This document shows positions 1 to 7,068 of a stretch of DNA of 14,537 nucleotides, one piece after another (the stretch's first letter is position 1; every line of letters begins with the position of its first letter). Below the pieces are notes generated by a model. It searched no databases, had not been told where the DNA came from, and saw only the letters and a program-made list of their open reading frames with translations. Location of the stretch: contig JAIOPF010000103.1 of assembly GCA_021414045.1 (NCBI GenBank), positions 1 to 14,537 of the forward strand, in the 5' to 3' direction. The position numbers and the translations under genes are program-made. Source of the DNA: Deltaproteobacteria bacterium (GTDB lineage Bacteria > UBA10199 > DSSB01).

Positions 1-1
1 G

Positions 2-274
2 ACCGCCAATTCTCCATTCTACGACCTGACCTTGGCGGTGGCGATGTTCGTCGGGCGTTTCGCGGTGATCATCCCCATGCTAGCCGTGGCCGGTTCGCTC
101 AGCCAAAAGAAAGTCCATCCCGCCGGGGACGCGGCCTTTCCCGTCCATGGAGTTTTGTTCGTCACCTTGTTGATCGGCGTCATTATCTTGGTCGGGGCGC
201 TCACTTTTTTCCCCACGCTAACCCTGGGTCCAGTCCTGGAACACCTCGAAATGCTGCGCGGTGCCTTTTACTAA
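2..274 (+). CDS. kdpA: Potassium-transporting ATPase K+-translocating subunit KdpA (C-terminal part)
   Basis: KdpA is the inner-membrane subunit of the KdpFABC pump that selects and binds K+. Only the last 90 codons are here; the reading frame is open at the window edge and ends with TAA. The fragment begins [20 protein letters not shown], typical of the late KdpA region, followed by [11 protein letters not shown] and a predicted last membrane helix ([19 protein letters not shown]), then a short tail ending GAFY. The KdpB gene follows after 21 bases, as in standard kdpFABC operons. KdpF and most of KdpA would lie to the left. Identity is secure from the sequence and from the adjoining kdpB and kdpC. 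Confidence 0.95.
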   Translation, partial: TANSPFYDLTLAVAMFVGRFAVIIPMLAVAGSLSQKKVHPAGDAAFPVHGVLFVTLLIGVIILVGALTFFPTLTLGPVLEHLEMLRGAFY

Positions 275-295
275 TTCGGAGGAAGCTAAAATATT

Positions 296-2329
296 ATGGC
301 TAAGATCATGAAAAGAAGTACCTGGGACGGAGCCTTGATTCGTCAAGCGATCCTGGATTCCATTAAAAAACTGAACCCCAAGGTCATGATGAGGAACCCC
401 GTCATGTTCGTGGTCGAGATCGGCAGCCTGCTCACGACAGGGGTCTTCATATCCAACCTGATGAACCACGACATGCACTCGGCCAATTTCAGCGGCCAGA
501 TCTCGCTTTGGCTTTGGTTCACGGTGCTCTTCGCCAACTTCGCCGAAGCCATCGCCGAAGGACGGGGCAAAGCCCAGGCGGATGCGCTGAGGAAAACCCG
601 CACCGACACCCAGGCCTTCAAACGCATGCCCGATGGAAAGGTCGCCCCGATTTCCTCGGCGAAACTCCGCAAGGGCGATGTCGTGGTGGTGGAAGCCGGG
701 CAGATCATTCCGGCCGACGGGACGGTCATAGAGGGTACCGCTCTCATCAATGAGTCGGTCATCACCGGAGAATCGGCTCCCGTCATCCGTGAGGCCGGAG
801 GAGACCGCAGCGCGGTCACCGGCGGTACGACCGTCCTGTCGGACCGGATCGTAATCGCCATTTCCACCAATCCCGGCGAATCCTTTTTGGACCGAATGAT
901 CTCGCTAGTCGAAGGCGCCGTGCGCAAAAAAACCCCGAACGAATTGGCCTTGAGCATCCTGCTCTCCGGAATGACCATCGTCTTCCTGCTTGCCGTCGTT
1001 ACGCTGAAACCCTTCGCTCTTTACAGCAAGACGGACGTCTCTTTAGTCATCCTCGTCTCCCTCTTGGTTTGTCTCATTCCCACGACCATCGGAGGACTGC
1101 TTTCCTCCATCGGCATCGCTGGAATGGACCGACTGGTTCAACGGAATGTCTTGGCGATGTCAGGCCGTGCGGTCGAGGCCTCCGGCGACTTGGACGTGCT
1201 GCTCCTGGATAAGACCGGCACGATCACCTTGGGCAATCGGATGGCCACCGAGTTCATCCCCGCCCAGGGAGTTCGCGCCGAGGACCTCGCCGCCGCGGCT
1301 TTTCTTTCCTCCTTTGCGGACCAAACTCCCGAGGGGCGCTCCATCGTCGACTTGGCCCAGCAGCAAATCGGCAAGATGGAATCCCCGGAGGGAGCCGAAG
1401 CCATCCCCTTCACGGCGGAAACCCGCATGAGCGGCATCGATTATGACGGGAAGAAGATCCGCAAAGGCGCGGTGGACGCGATTCGCAATTGGCTCAAGGC
1501 GAAAAACTCGGGCGTACACCCGGAAATCGAGGCCGAGGTCAACCGGATCGCGGCCAGCGGCGGCACGCCACTCCTCGTCGCCGACCAAGAAAAACTCTAC
1601 GGCGTCATTCACCTAAAGGACATCGTGAAGTCCGGAATCGCCGACCGTTTCGCGCGTATCCGCGCCATGGGAATCCGAACCATCATGATCACAGGCGACA
1701 ACAAACTTACCGCGGCGGCTATCGCCAAGGAAGCCGGAGTCGACGACTTCTTCGCCGAAGCCAAGCCCGAGGACAAGATGGGCATCATCAAGGCACTCCA
1801 GGGCGAAGGCCGCATGGTGGGCATGACCGGCGACGGAACCAACGACGCCCCAGCCTTGGCTCAAGCCGATGTCGGATTGGTGATGAACACCGGGACACAA
1901 GCCGCCCGCGAGGCCGGCAACATGGTCGATCTCGACTCCGACCCGACCAAAATCATCGAGATCGTCGAGATCGGGAAACAGCTTCTCATCACCCGCGGGT
2001 CGCTGACCACTTTCAGCATCGCGAACGACGTGGCGAAATACTTCGCGATCATCCCCGCGATATTCGTCGTGGCTTTTCGCAGCTTGGCGGTTCTCAACAT
2101 CATGAAATTAGCCACTCCAGAGTCGGCTATCTTGTCCGCGGTCATTTTTAACGCCCTAATCATCATCGCCCTGATTCCCTTGGCCCTGCGTGGGGTCAAG
2201 TATCGGCCGACCTCGGTGGGAGCCATCCTGCGCAAGAACCTCTTCGTCTACGGACTGGGGGGCATCGTCATCCCTTTCATCGGCATCAAACTGATCGACA
2301 TGATCGTCACGGGTTTGGGAATTATTTAA
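296..2329 (+). CDS. kdpB: Potassium-transporting P-type ATPase, ATP-binding subunit KdpB
   Basis: KdpB is the catalytic P-type ATPase subunit that hydrolyses ATP to drive K+ uptake through KdpA. The 677-residue product is of normal family length. Visible motifs are the actuator-domain TGES at residues 157-160, the phosphorylation motif DKTGT with the phospho-acceptor Asp305, and the hinge motif [10 protein letters not shown] from residue 512. Hydrophobic segments lie near residues 35-90, 215-280 and 570-670. Ser160 of TGES corresponds to the serine known in E. coli KdpB (Ser162) as an inhibitory phosphorylation site, so this control may be kept. The ATG is preceded by GGAGGA about 11-12 bases upstream; an in-frame ATG at 308 lacks a ribosome site. 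It sits between kdpA and kdpC in one transcription unit. Confidence 0.98.
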   Translation: MAKIMKRSTWDGALIRQAILDSIKKLNPKVMMRNPVMFVVEIGSLLTTGVFISNLMNHDMHSANFSGQISLWLWFTVLFANFAEAIAEGRGKAQADALRKTRTDTQAFKRMPDGKVAPISSAKLRKGDVVVVEAGQIIPADGTVIEGTALINESVITGESAPVIREAGGDRSAVTGGTTVLSDRIVIAISTNPGESFLDRMISLVEGAVRKKTPNELALSILLSGMTIVFLLAVVTLKPFALYSKTDVSLVILVSLLVCLIPTTIGGLLSSIGIAGMDRLVQRNVLAMSGRAVEASGDLDVLLLDKTGTITLGNRMATEFIPAQGVRAEDLAAAAFLSSFADQTPEGRSIVDLAQQQIGKMESPEGAEAIPFTAETRMSGIDYDGKKIRKGAVDAIRNWLKAKNSGVHPEIEAEVNRIAASGGTPLLVADQEKLYGVIHLKDIVKSGIADRFARIRAMGIRTIMITGDNKLTAAAIAKEAGVDDFFAEAKPEDKMGIIKALQGEGRMVGMTGDGTNDAPALAQADVGLVMNTGTQAAREAGNMVDLDSDPTKIIEIVEIGKQLLITRGSLTTFSIANDVAKYFAIIPAIFVVAFRSLAVLNIMKLATPESAILSAVIFNALIIIALIPLALRGVKYRPTSVGAILRKNLFVYGLGGIVIPFIGIKLIDMIVTGLGII

Positions 2330-2345
2330 GGTTCAAGGAGTCTTT

Positions 2346-2948
2346 ATGTTAAAAAATCTCTACAATGCCTTTGCAGTAACCCTCCTGCTCACCCTTCTCC
2401 TCTGCGGCGTTTATCCCTTGGTCGTCTACGGACTTGGCCAGACCCTCTTTAAATCCCAGGCGAACGGGAGCTTGATTACCCGCGACGGAAAGGTCGTCGG
2501 GTCCAGCCTGATCGGCCAATCCTTCCAGAAACCGGAATATTTCCATGGACGCCCCTCCGCCGCCGGCAGCGGTTACGATGGGGCCTCTTCCTCGGGGTCG
2601 AACCTGGGCCCAACCTCCGCGAAACTCATGGAAAACCTGAAAGGGAACATCCAAAAAGTCTTGGAAGAAAATCCTGGGATCCGCGCGGATCAAATCCCCG
2701 TCGATTTGGTAACCACTTCCGGAAGCGGCCTCGACCCCCAAAGGTCCCCCGCTTCCGCGGATCTGCAGGCGGAACGGGTGGCCAAAGCCAGGCAAATGAA
2801 CGTGGATGAGGTGAAAAAGTTGATCCAAGAGCAGACCACGGGCCCGCAATGGGGAATCTTCGGCGAAAGCGGCGTCAATGTCTTGCAACTCAATTTGGCC
2901 CTCGATGCCCTGAAGCCGGTGGCCCCAAGCCCCGAAACCCAGAAATAA
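2346..2948 (+). CDS. kdpC: Potassium-transporting ATPase subunit KdpC
   Basis: KdpC is the single-span subunit that stabilises the KdpFABC complex and promotes ATP binding by KdpB. The 200-residue product has one N-terminal membrane helix (about residues 8-32, FAVTLLLTLLLCGVYPLVVY), then a soluble domain. It carries the family signatures GSSLIGQSF, YFHGRPSAAG and SGSNLGPTS, and the later DLVTTSGSGLDP segment. The start is set by AAGGAG five bases before the ATG, and the gene begins 16 bases after the kdpB stop, so the two are co-transcribed. The C-terminal extension (LDALKPVAPSPETQK) is slightly longer than usual. No KdpD sensor kinase or KdpE regulator follows, so control of the operon cannot be read from this window. 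Confidence 0.97.
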   Translation: MLKNLYNAFAVTLLLTLLLCGVYPLVVYGLGQTLFKSQANGSLITRDGKVVGSSLIGQSFQKPEYFHGRPSAAGSGYDGASSSGSNLGPTSAKLMENLKGNIQKVLEENPGIRADQIPVDLVTTSGSGLDPQRSPASADLQAERVAKARQMNVDEVKKLIQEQTTGPQWGIFGESGVNVLQLNLALDALKPVAPSPETQK

Positions 2949-2961
2949 TAATGGTGGAGGA

Positions 2962-2981
2962 TGCTTTCTGAAGGGAAAGCA
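2962..2981 (+). other. Intergenic hairpin after kdpC
   Basis: TGCTTTC and GAAAGCA form a perfect 7-bp stem with a TGAAGG loop, 13 bases after the kdpC stop. No run of T follows, so it is not a standard intrinsic terminator. It could stabilise the 3' end of the kdp mRNA or be chance. Confidence 0.3.
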
Positions 2982-3047
2982 CCTAAAATAGACAATTCCC
3001 GATAAATAGATTAGCCATTCGGCGGGGCACATGAACGGAAACGATTC

Positions 3048-3674
3048 ATGACGCCCCCTGTCATCCAAAACGAACACTGTTCCGCCGCCATCCGCGCCCA
3101 TCCCTTGCCGGGAGACCGCTGCGCCGACGAAACCCTGCCCTACCGCCCACCCGAACACCGGTTTCGCGCCCTCTCCATCAACATCGATTTGCCCGCCAGT
3201 TTCAGCTTTCGTTCGGGACGAAGCTCCGGGCCCGATTTTTGGTATCGTGAGGGAGTGGGCGCCCTGTTTCGCCCCCTTCCCTGGCTCGGCTTAGGCGCGC
3301 ATTTCGAGAGCAATTCGGCCAATGAGTTGACTTTCATGGGGCGTATCCAGGGGCAAATTCCGCTGCATCGCTACGGCCTGTTCCGCCTGGATGTCGCGGC
3401 GCTCGTCGGCTTAAGGCAGATGTTGAGCCAACCCCACGACCTCGGCGGCGGCGAAACCAATCTTTCCGGCTCGCTTTTCGCGGCGGGCGCCCATGCCTCG
3501 CTCAACATTCAATTGACCAACGAAGTCTCGGTCTTTCCCTATTTCCGCTTCCTGCTCTCGCCCGCAAGCGACGTGACCCGCGATTCGGACGGCAGTCGAA
3601 CCACCTTGCCCTTGAGCTACGAGTTCCAGTTCGGCGTCGGCTGGAGCATCGACCTCCTCCCCTCCGGATTTTGA
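3048..3674 (+). CDS. Lysine-free beta-rich protein, possible outer-membrane beta-barrel
   Basis: I do not recognise a named family. The 208-residue product has alternating polar/hydrophobic stretches from about residue 40 onward (for example VGALFRPLPWLGLGAHFES, GLFRLDVAALVGLRQM, NEVSVFPYFRFLLSP, YEFQFGVGWSIDLL). It ends in Phe, which fits an outer-membrane barrel of roughly eight strands. Against this, the first 40 residues are polar and Pro/His/Cys-containing, with no signal peptide, and I found none in another frame just upstream. The protein contains no lysine at all. The ATG has only a weak ribosome site. A six-codon ORF (ATG at 3031) ends with its TGA overlapping this start, so coupling is possible, and the frame is open upstream only to 3015. 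It could be a decayed or truncated porin-like gene. Confidence 0.55.
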   Translation: MTPPVIQNEHCSAAIRAHPLPGDRCADETLPYRPPEHRFRALSINIDLPASFSFRSGRSSGPDFWYREGVGALFRPLPWLGLGAHFESNSANELTFMGRIQGQIPLHRYGLFRLDVAALVGLRQMLSQPHDLGGGETNLSGSLFAAGAHASLNIQLTNEVSVFPYFRFLLSPASDVTRDSDGSRTTLPLSYEFQFGVGWSIDLLPSGF

Positions 3675-3697
3675 TTTTTCGAATTTCCCGATTCAGC

Positions 3698-3703
3698 TAG
3701 AAT
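3698..3703 (+). promoter_or_regulatory. Possible -10 element just before the acetyltransferase
   Basis: TAGAAT lies six bases before the ATG at 3710, and no clear Shine-Dalgarno sequence is present. If used, transcription would begin at or near the start codon, giving a leaderless mRNA. No well-spaced -35 hexamer is visible; the nearest TTGATT is too far away. Confidence 0.25.
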
Positions 3704-3709
3704 GAAATC

Positions 3710-4279
3710 ATGGCCAAAGGAAAAAATCCCGTCCTCTATCGCAGCGATCGCCTCTACTTGGCCCCCTTAAGCGTCGAGCACGCCCCGTACTTCACGAAGT
3801 GGTTCAACGATCCGGAGATCTTCGGACATATCCGCGAGATGAGCTACCAAACCACGATCGCGGAACAAACCCGCTGGGTCTTGGAAACCAACCAGGATCC
3901 CTGCCAAAAAGTCTTCTCGATCTTCTACATCCCCGACGACCAACTGATCGGCGACGGCGGTTTCATGCACATCAATTGGGAAGACCGAAAGGCCGAGGTT
4001 GGCCTGGTCATCGGCGAGAAAAAATACCAGGGCTTGGGGCTCGGAGCCGAATCGCTCTGGCTGCTATGCAAATACGGCTTCGAAGAGATGAAACTGCATA
4101 ATATCCTGGGCGAAAATTACGCCGATAATCCCATCGCGATCAGCAACGCCCGCAAGATAGGCCTACGGCACTTCGGCACCCGACGGCAATCGCGCCGCAT
4201 CGGCGACAAGGTCCTGGACGTCCACTATTCCGACATGCTTCCGGGCGAATTGATCAAACCCGAGTGGAAACCGAAATAA
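3710..4279 (+). CDS. GNAT-family N-acetyltransferase (RimJ/RimL type)
   Basis: This 189-residue protein is a single GNAT domain of the RimJ/RimL/SpeG-like (Acetyltransf_3) group, which moves the acetyl group of acetyl-CoA onto an amine. The start YRSDRLYLAPLSVEHAPYFTKWFNDPEI is the usual beta1/alpha1 opening, and IGDGGFMHINWEDRKAEVGLVI is the central sheet. The acetyl-CoA pyrophosphate loop QGLGLG at residues 107-112 fits the Q/R-x-x-G-x-G/A signature. ENYADNPIAISNARKIGL is the typical late helix in which acetylated partners and coenzyme are contacted. Length is normal. The substrate cannot be told; ribosomal-protein N-termini, polyamines or amino sugars are all possible. It appears transcribed alone or with its upstream neighbour, and a candidate terminator follows. 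Confidence 0.88.
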   Translation: MAKGKNPVLYRSDRLYLAPLSVEHAPYFTKWFNDPEIFGHIREMSYQTTIAEQTRWVLETNQDPCQKVFSIFYIPDDQLIGDGGFMHINWEDRKAEVGLVIGEKKYQGLGLGAESLWLLCKYGFEEMKLHNILGENYADNPIAISNARKIGLRHFGTRRQSRRIGDKVLDVHYSDMLPGELIKPEWKPK

Positions 4280-4334
4280 AGCCTGGCGCACACAACTTTG
4301 CCCACCCCCGCGCGAAAAGCTCATGAATTCCCCA

Positions 4335-4360
4335 GGGATCGGCTCGAATCCCCGTTTTTT
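4335..4360 (+). terminator. Possible Rho-independent terminator after the acetyltransferase
   Basis: GGGAT (4335-4339) and ATCCC (4348-4352) pair, with extra CG pairing inside around a small loop, and CG then six T follow. The stem is short, so strength is doubtful. It lies inside a longer open frame that could begin at TTG 4298, which argues that the next gene really starts near 4415. Confidence 0.4.
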
Positions 4361-4414
4361 CCCCAAATCGGGAGACAGGCGGGATGGTCTTTTCTTGGGT
4401 TTTTTTGGGTGCAC

Positions 4415-5692
4415 ATGACAGTCGCGGGTCTATCTTTAACTTTTCAATCCTCGCCCCGTCTCCCGCCGAAACCGGCCGGAACGCCGCCGTCATGGCTCGC
4501 CCAGGGCCTATCGTCCATCCAAGCCTCGGGTGCCCTTTCGACCACCGCCTTGCGCGAATTCGAGGCCATCCTAAAAAACTGGGACCCCAAGGGAGGCTTG
4601 GAAGAGCTCGCGGCCCTCGGCAAGGTCTGGCAAAACCGCGGCGAAGAAACGGCGGCAGCTTCCCTTTGGTCCCTATTAAAATCGACAAACTCCGCGGCCT
4701 CCGCCGTCGCCGGCAAGGAATTATCCTCGATGCTGGAGGCAGGCGATTTCGGCGGGCGATTCGAGTTCCTCAGCTCGAAATTTCTTCGTGAAACCGCCGA
4801 TCCGCGCACGCTCTTGCCCATGCTGCTCTGCGGATTTTTGGGGGAGGCGACCGAGGCCCTGGCCTACTCGAGACTGAAAGGCGTGGCGAATCCCCTCCTT
4901 CGGCGAACGGCGGCGGGCGCCGCGGCGACCTTACTCGAGGCACCGGGGTTCGTCGGTTTACAACATGCTCTCGGCGGCAATTCTCCGGCGCCGCTCGCCC
5001 AGGAATTCGCGGCCGCCGCGTTGAGCTTGGGATCCTTGAGGTTCTTTCGTTTAGCCGGAGAAACCACGCTGAAAGGCTTGGCGGAATTCGGCGCAAGAAA
5101 CAATGCCGTCGAGCTCGGAAAATATTTGCCCTTCGCGTCGAAGACCCTTCCCCTAGCAGCCGCATTTGGTGCCTTGGCGGCAACTCGGGCATGGGAAGAA
5201 AACCTAGGCTGGAGGCCCCGGTCCTCGCCATCCGTGCAATGGCTGGACACCTTGTCTTCCTTGTTGTCCTGGGAAATCGGGACTCGACTGAGTCGCTTCG
5301 CTTTGGGCAAGCGTGTCAGCGGCTTTCGAACGCCTTGGAGCCTGAAGGATCTGCCAGAACCCGCCTCGCCAAATCCCGGGGAATTTTACGTTCAGACGAC
5401 TCCCGCGGAACGCTTGATACTGAATGAATTCTTCTTCCTGGGAAGGACCCCCGAAAGGATTACCTGGAAAACCTGGCAAAAAATTCAACCAAGAATTCTT
5501 TACGAGGCGCGCATCATCGGCGATGAAAACGGCGACAAACTACCCATGAACCACAAAAGATTCGAGCTTCAAAAGATCGTCATTGCCTTTTATGGCGCCA
5601 AGGAAAGGCACGAACTCCGCGGCGGACGCCCACCCAAGGCAAGCCCCTACATCGCGAAGGACCCTTTCCCATCCCCTCAAAAAATCGATTAG
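4415..5692 (+). CDS. Unrecognised Ala/Leu-rich helical protein, 425 residues
   Basis: I do not recognise this protein. From the ATG at 4415 it has 425 residues, begins MTVAGLSLTFQSSPRLPPKP, and has no clear signal peptide. Residues about 25-310 are strongly Ala/Leu/Gly-rich and probably all-helical, with repeat-like helices (EELAALGKVWQNRGEETAA, LAQEFAAAALSLGSLRFF, TLPLAAAFGALAATRAW). Some are hydrophobic enough to be membrane-associated or a helical-repeat scaffold. The last 100 residues are different: charged and aromatic (RLILNEFFFLGRTPERITWK, GDENGDKLPMNHKRFELQKI), suggesting a separate domain. The frame extends to TTG 4298, but that stretch contains a probable terminator and no ribosome site; GTG 4409 is another option. 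Codon use matches its neighbours, which supports a real gene. Confidence 0.65.
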   Translation: MTVAGLSLTFQSSPRLPPKPAGTPPSWLAQGLSSIQASGALSTTALREFEAILKNWDPKGGLEELAALGKVWQNRGEETAAASLWSLLKSTNSAASAVAGKELSSMLEAGDFGGRFEFLSSKFLRETADPRTLLPMLLCGFLGEATEALAYSRLKGVANPLLRRTAAGAAATLLEAPGFVGLQHALGGNSPAPLAQEFAAAALSLGSLRFFRLAGETTLKGLAEFGARNNAVELGKYLPFASKTLPLAAAFGALAATRAWEENLGWRPRSSPSVQWLDTLSSLLSWEIGTRLSRFALGKRVSGFRTPWSLKDLPEPASPNPGEFYVQTTPAERLILNEFFFLGRTPERITWKTWQKIQPRILYEARIIGDENGDKLPMNHKRFELQKIVIAFYGAKERHELRGGRPPKASPYIAKDPFPSPQKID

Positions 5693-6072
5693 GAAACCGG
5701 GCTAGTATCGAAGCCCGCGACGGCGACTTGATTCGGATCAGCCTGATCGATGCGCACGAATAACCGCGCTCCGGGCTGGAATTGCGGAATCTGCAGCATC
5801 GAAATGACCTGCTTGACGTCGACTTGGTAGGGACGCCGCGACCGGTCGGGCGTCACCTCGAGGGTGAGCCGAACCTGGGGATTGTCGTTGATCTTCACTC
5901 CGGTGTCGTTCAAGGCGAGAATGCGCGCCTTGCCCGGCTCGCCGGTCTGAAGGATGCGTTTGGCGTTTTGTCCAGGTTTGATGATCTTCGCGTAGACGAA
6001 ATAGAAGACGACACCCAAGATGCCGAAAGTGAAGATAAGACTGACGGCGGTGATGATCATGCCCAAGGCCAT
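5689..6072 (-). CDS. Small membrane-anchored protein with a beta-rich cytosolic or periplasmic domain
   Basis: The 127-residue product starts with one strong membrane helix (about residues 5-29, MIITAVSLIFTFGILGVVFYFVY), then a basic stretch and a compact beta-rich domain. That domain shows a recurrent pattern seen in many uncharacterised bacterial proteins: GEPGKARILALNDTGVKINDNP, a LTLEV strand, a PYQVDV strand, then PGARLFVRIDQADPNQVAV. I cannot give a function. The start is supported by GGAGAGG about ten bases before the ATG; Met5 is an alternative. The gene faces the upstream-lying 425-residue gene and their stops overlap by four bases (5689-5692). A terminator separates it from the next minus-strand gene, so it has its own promoter. 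Confidence 0.8.
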   Translation of the reverse strand: MALGMIITAVSLIFTFGILGVVFYFVYAKIIKPGQNAKRILQTGEPGKARILALNDTGVKINDNPQVRLTLEVTPDRSRRPYQVDVKQVISMLQIPQFQPGARLFVRIDQADPNQVAVAGFDTSPVS

Positions 6073-6152
6073 AAAAAATTCCTCTCCGGGATGAGCCCTT
6101 GGATCGGAAGATTAACTCATGCCGCGAACGGCGGCCAATGGTTTATTTGACG

Positions 6153-6185
6153 AAAAAAAACCCGCCCAGCGAAGCCGGGCGGGTT
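6153..6185 (-). terminator. Strong Rho-independent terminator, minus strand
   Basis: AACCCGCCC at 6159-6167 and GGGCGGGTT at 6177-6185 form a perfect 9-bp GC-rich stem around a nine-base loop. Read on the minus strand it is followed by eight T (6153-6160 on the + strand are all A). It sits 18 bases after the stop of the minus-strand surface-protein gene and ends that transcript. Confidence 0.92.
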
Positions 6186-6202
6186 ACCCTCTGTGCTTTA
6201 TC

Positions 6203-6898
6203 CTACCTTTTCCGGCAAGCGAGGGCCGGAAGACCAAGCAGCAGAATCCATGAAAAAATTTGATCGGCGGCGCCGCCGGTGGCGGGGATTTGACTGCAGC
6301 CTCCGCCATTACTCGCGGCTAGGGGCTCCTTCGGAGATGGCGCGGCGACGATTTTTGAGTCCCCCGAGTCAGATTCCGCTTGGGCCGGCATCGGATCATG
6401 ATCAGCCCCTTCCGCTTCAGTCGTCGGAGTTACCGGCTCCGGAAGAACGGGAGTCACCGGATTGGGATTGTTCGGAGTCGTCGGTTCCGGAAATTTATCG
6501 ACGGACGGAATTCCAGCCTTGGGAAGCGTCGGATTGCACCAGTCAAGGACGGTTTGCTTGATCGCGGGCTCCCCGCAATTTTCCAAAATCGACTGCAGGT
6601 TCTGCCCATTCGACGATGAATTGATATACTGAACGGTGAGGCAGCGTTCGCCAGGATGTCCGACATGTTTGTCACTATCGTAGATCAGGAGGTGATTGTC
6701 GGAAACTTGAATATCTTTCAAACATTCCAACATCGGCGGGATCAACTCCTCCACCTTTTTCTCGCAAAGAACGGAGTTCTTAGGAGAAAAACAAAATAGC
6801 TCGTTCCAAGAATCGTTGCTCGCCTCCGCCAACAGACCTTGAGCCAAAAATAAATTAAGAGCCACCAGACTCATTCCAAACCATCGACTTCGTTTCAT
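6203..6898 (-). CDS. Secreted, Pro-rich cell-surface protein with Cys-containing C-terminal sorting tail
   Basis: The 231-residue product has a Sec signal peptide (MKRSRWFGMSLVALNLFLAQ then GLLAEAS; cleavage likely after residue 24 or 26). A Cys-rich domain with at least five cysteines follows (CFSPKNSVLCEKK, PMLECLKD, GERCLTVQ, ENCGEP, DWCNP), then a Pro/Thr/Glu-rich stalk from about residue 130 to 195. The tail starts at residue 198 as GGGCSQIPATGG, then a hydrophobic stretch (about 214-227), then CRKR at the end. This tripartite plan (small-residue/Cys motif, membrane span, basic end) resembles MYXO-CTERM-type sorting signals, where the Cys is used for processing and anchoring. GGAGGA five bases upstream fixes the ATG at 6898; the longer TTG start is unlikely. 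It is transcribed away from the kinase/sigma-54 regulator gene, with a sigma-54-like promoter in between. Confidence 0.82.
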   Translation of the reverse strand: MKRSRWFGMSLVALNLFLAQGLLAEASNDSWNELFCFSPKNSVLCEKKVEELIPPMLECLKDIQVSDNHLLIYDSDKHVGHPGERCLTVQYINSSSNGQNLQSILENCGEPAIKQTVLDWCNPTLPKAGIPSVDKFPEPTTPNNPNPVTPVLPEPVTPTTEAEGADHDPMPAQAESDSGDSKIVAAPSPKEPLAASNGGGCSQIPATGGAADQIFSWILLLGLPALACRKR

Positions 6899-6940
6899 CG
6901 CTTTCCTCCATGTCAAAAAATTCTAACAAAGGATGAAGAT

Positions 6941-6957
6941 TGCAAAGAAGGATCCAA
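6941..6957 (-). promoter_or_regulatory. Sigma-54-like promoter for the surface-protein gene
   Basis: On the minus strand TTGGATCCTTCTTTGCA has the invariant GG and GC exactly ten bases apart, with a perfect TTGCA at -12. The -24 box is weaker (TTGGAT instead of TTGGCA). The predicted start near 6930 leaves about 30 bases of leader containing the ribosome site of the gene starting at 6898. A sigma-54 activator is encoded next door in the other direction. Confidence 0.5.
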
Positions 6958-6998
6958 GATTATGTTTAATAATTTCAATTAGTTAATAAAATAACCTC

Positions 6999-7022
6999 AT
7001 TACAAAATGAATATTTTGTAAT
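6999..7022. repeat. Perfect 10-bp-arm palindrome in the divergent intergenic region
   Basis: ATTACAAAAT (6999-7008) and ATTTTGTAAT (7013-7022) are exact reverse complements separated by GAAT. The surrounding 6961-7030 has only 10 G/C in 70 bases. The centre lies about 80 bases upstream of the predicted start from the sigma-54-like promoter and about 50 bases upstream of the regulator's own -10 candidate. It is a candidate binding site for an enhancer-binding protein, possibly the adjacent one. It has no following T-run that would suit a terminator. Confidence 0.55.
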
Positions 7023-7050
7023 TTTTCTAATCATCGTCATCCCCTTGAGT

Positions 7051-7056
7051 TACAAT
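7051..7056 (+). promoter_or_regulatory. Possible -10 element of the regulator gene
   Basis: TACAAT is one base from the TATAAT consensus and lies 12 bases before the ATG at 7069. No good -35 hexamer is found at 16-18 bases, so any use may depend on an activator bound at the upstream palindrome. The mRNA would have almost no leader. Confidence 0.3.
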
Positions 7057-7068
7057 TTCACGAAGGAA

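Noticed and set aside
2962..2981. Hairpin after kdpC as an intrinsic terminator
   Set aside because: No T-run follows on either strand, so it is listed only as a hairpin.
2349..3158. 269-codon open frame on the minus strand opposite kdpC
   Set aside because: Fully antisense to a clear kdpC and reads as low-information sequence without known motifs.
4335..4360. tRNA T-arm-like CTCGAATCCCC, possible tRNA fragment
   Set aside because: Stem pairing fails at the third position and no D-arm, anticodon arm or acceptor stem fits around it. The hairpin plus T-run is better read as a weak terminator.
4298..4414. N-terminal extension of the 425-residue protein from TTG 4298
   Set aside because: The stretch has no ribosome site, holds a probable terminator of the preceding gene and encodes a sequence unlike the rest of the protein.
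6899..6916. TTG start six codons earlier for the surface protein
   Set aside because: GGAGGA lies inside that extension, perfectly spaced for the ATG at 6898, which also gives a standard signal peptide.
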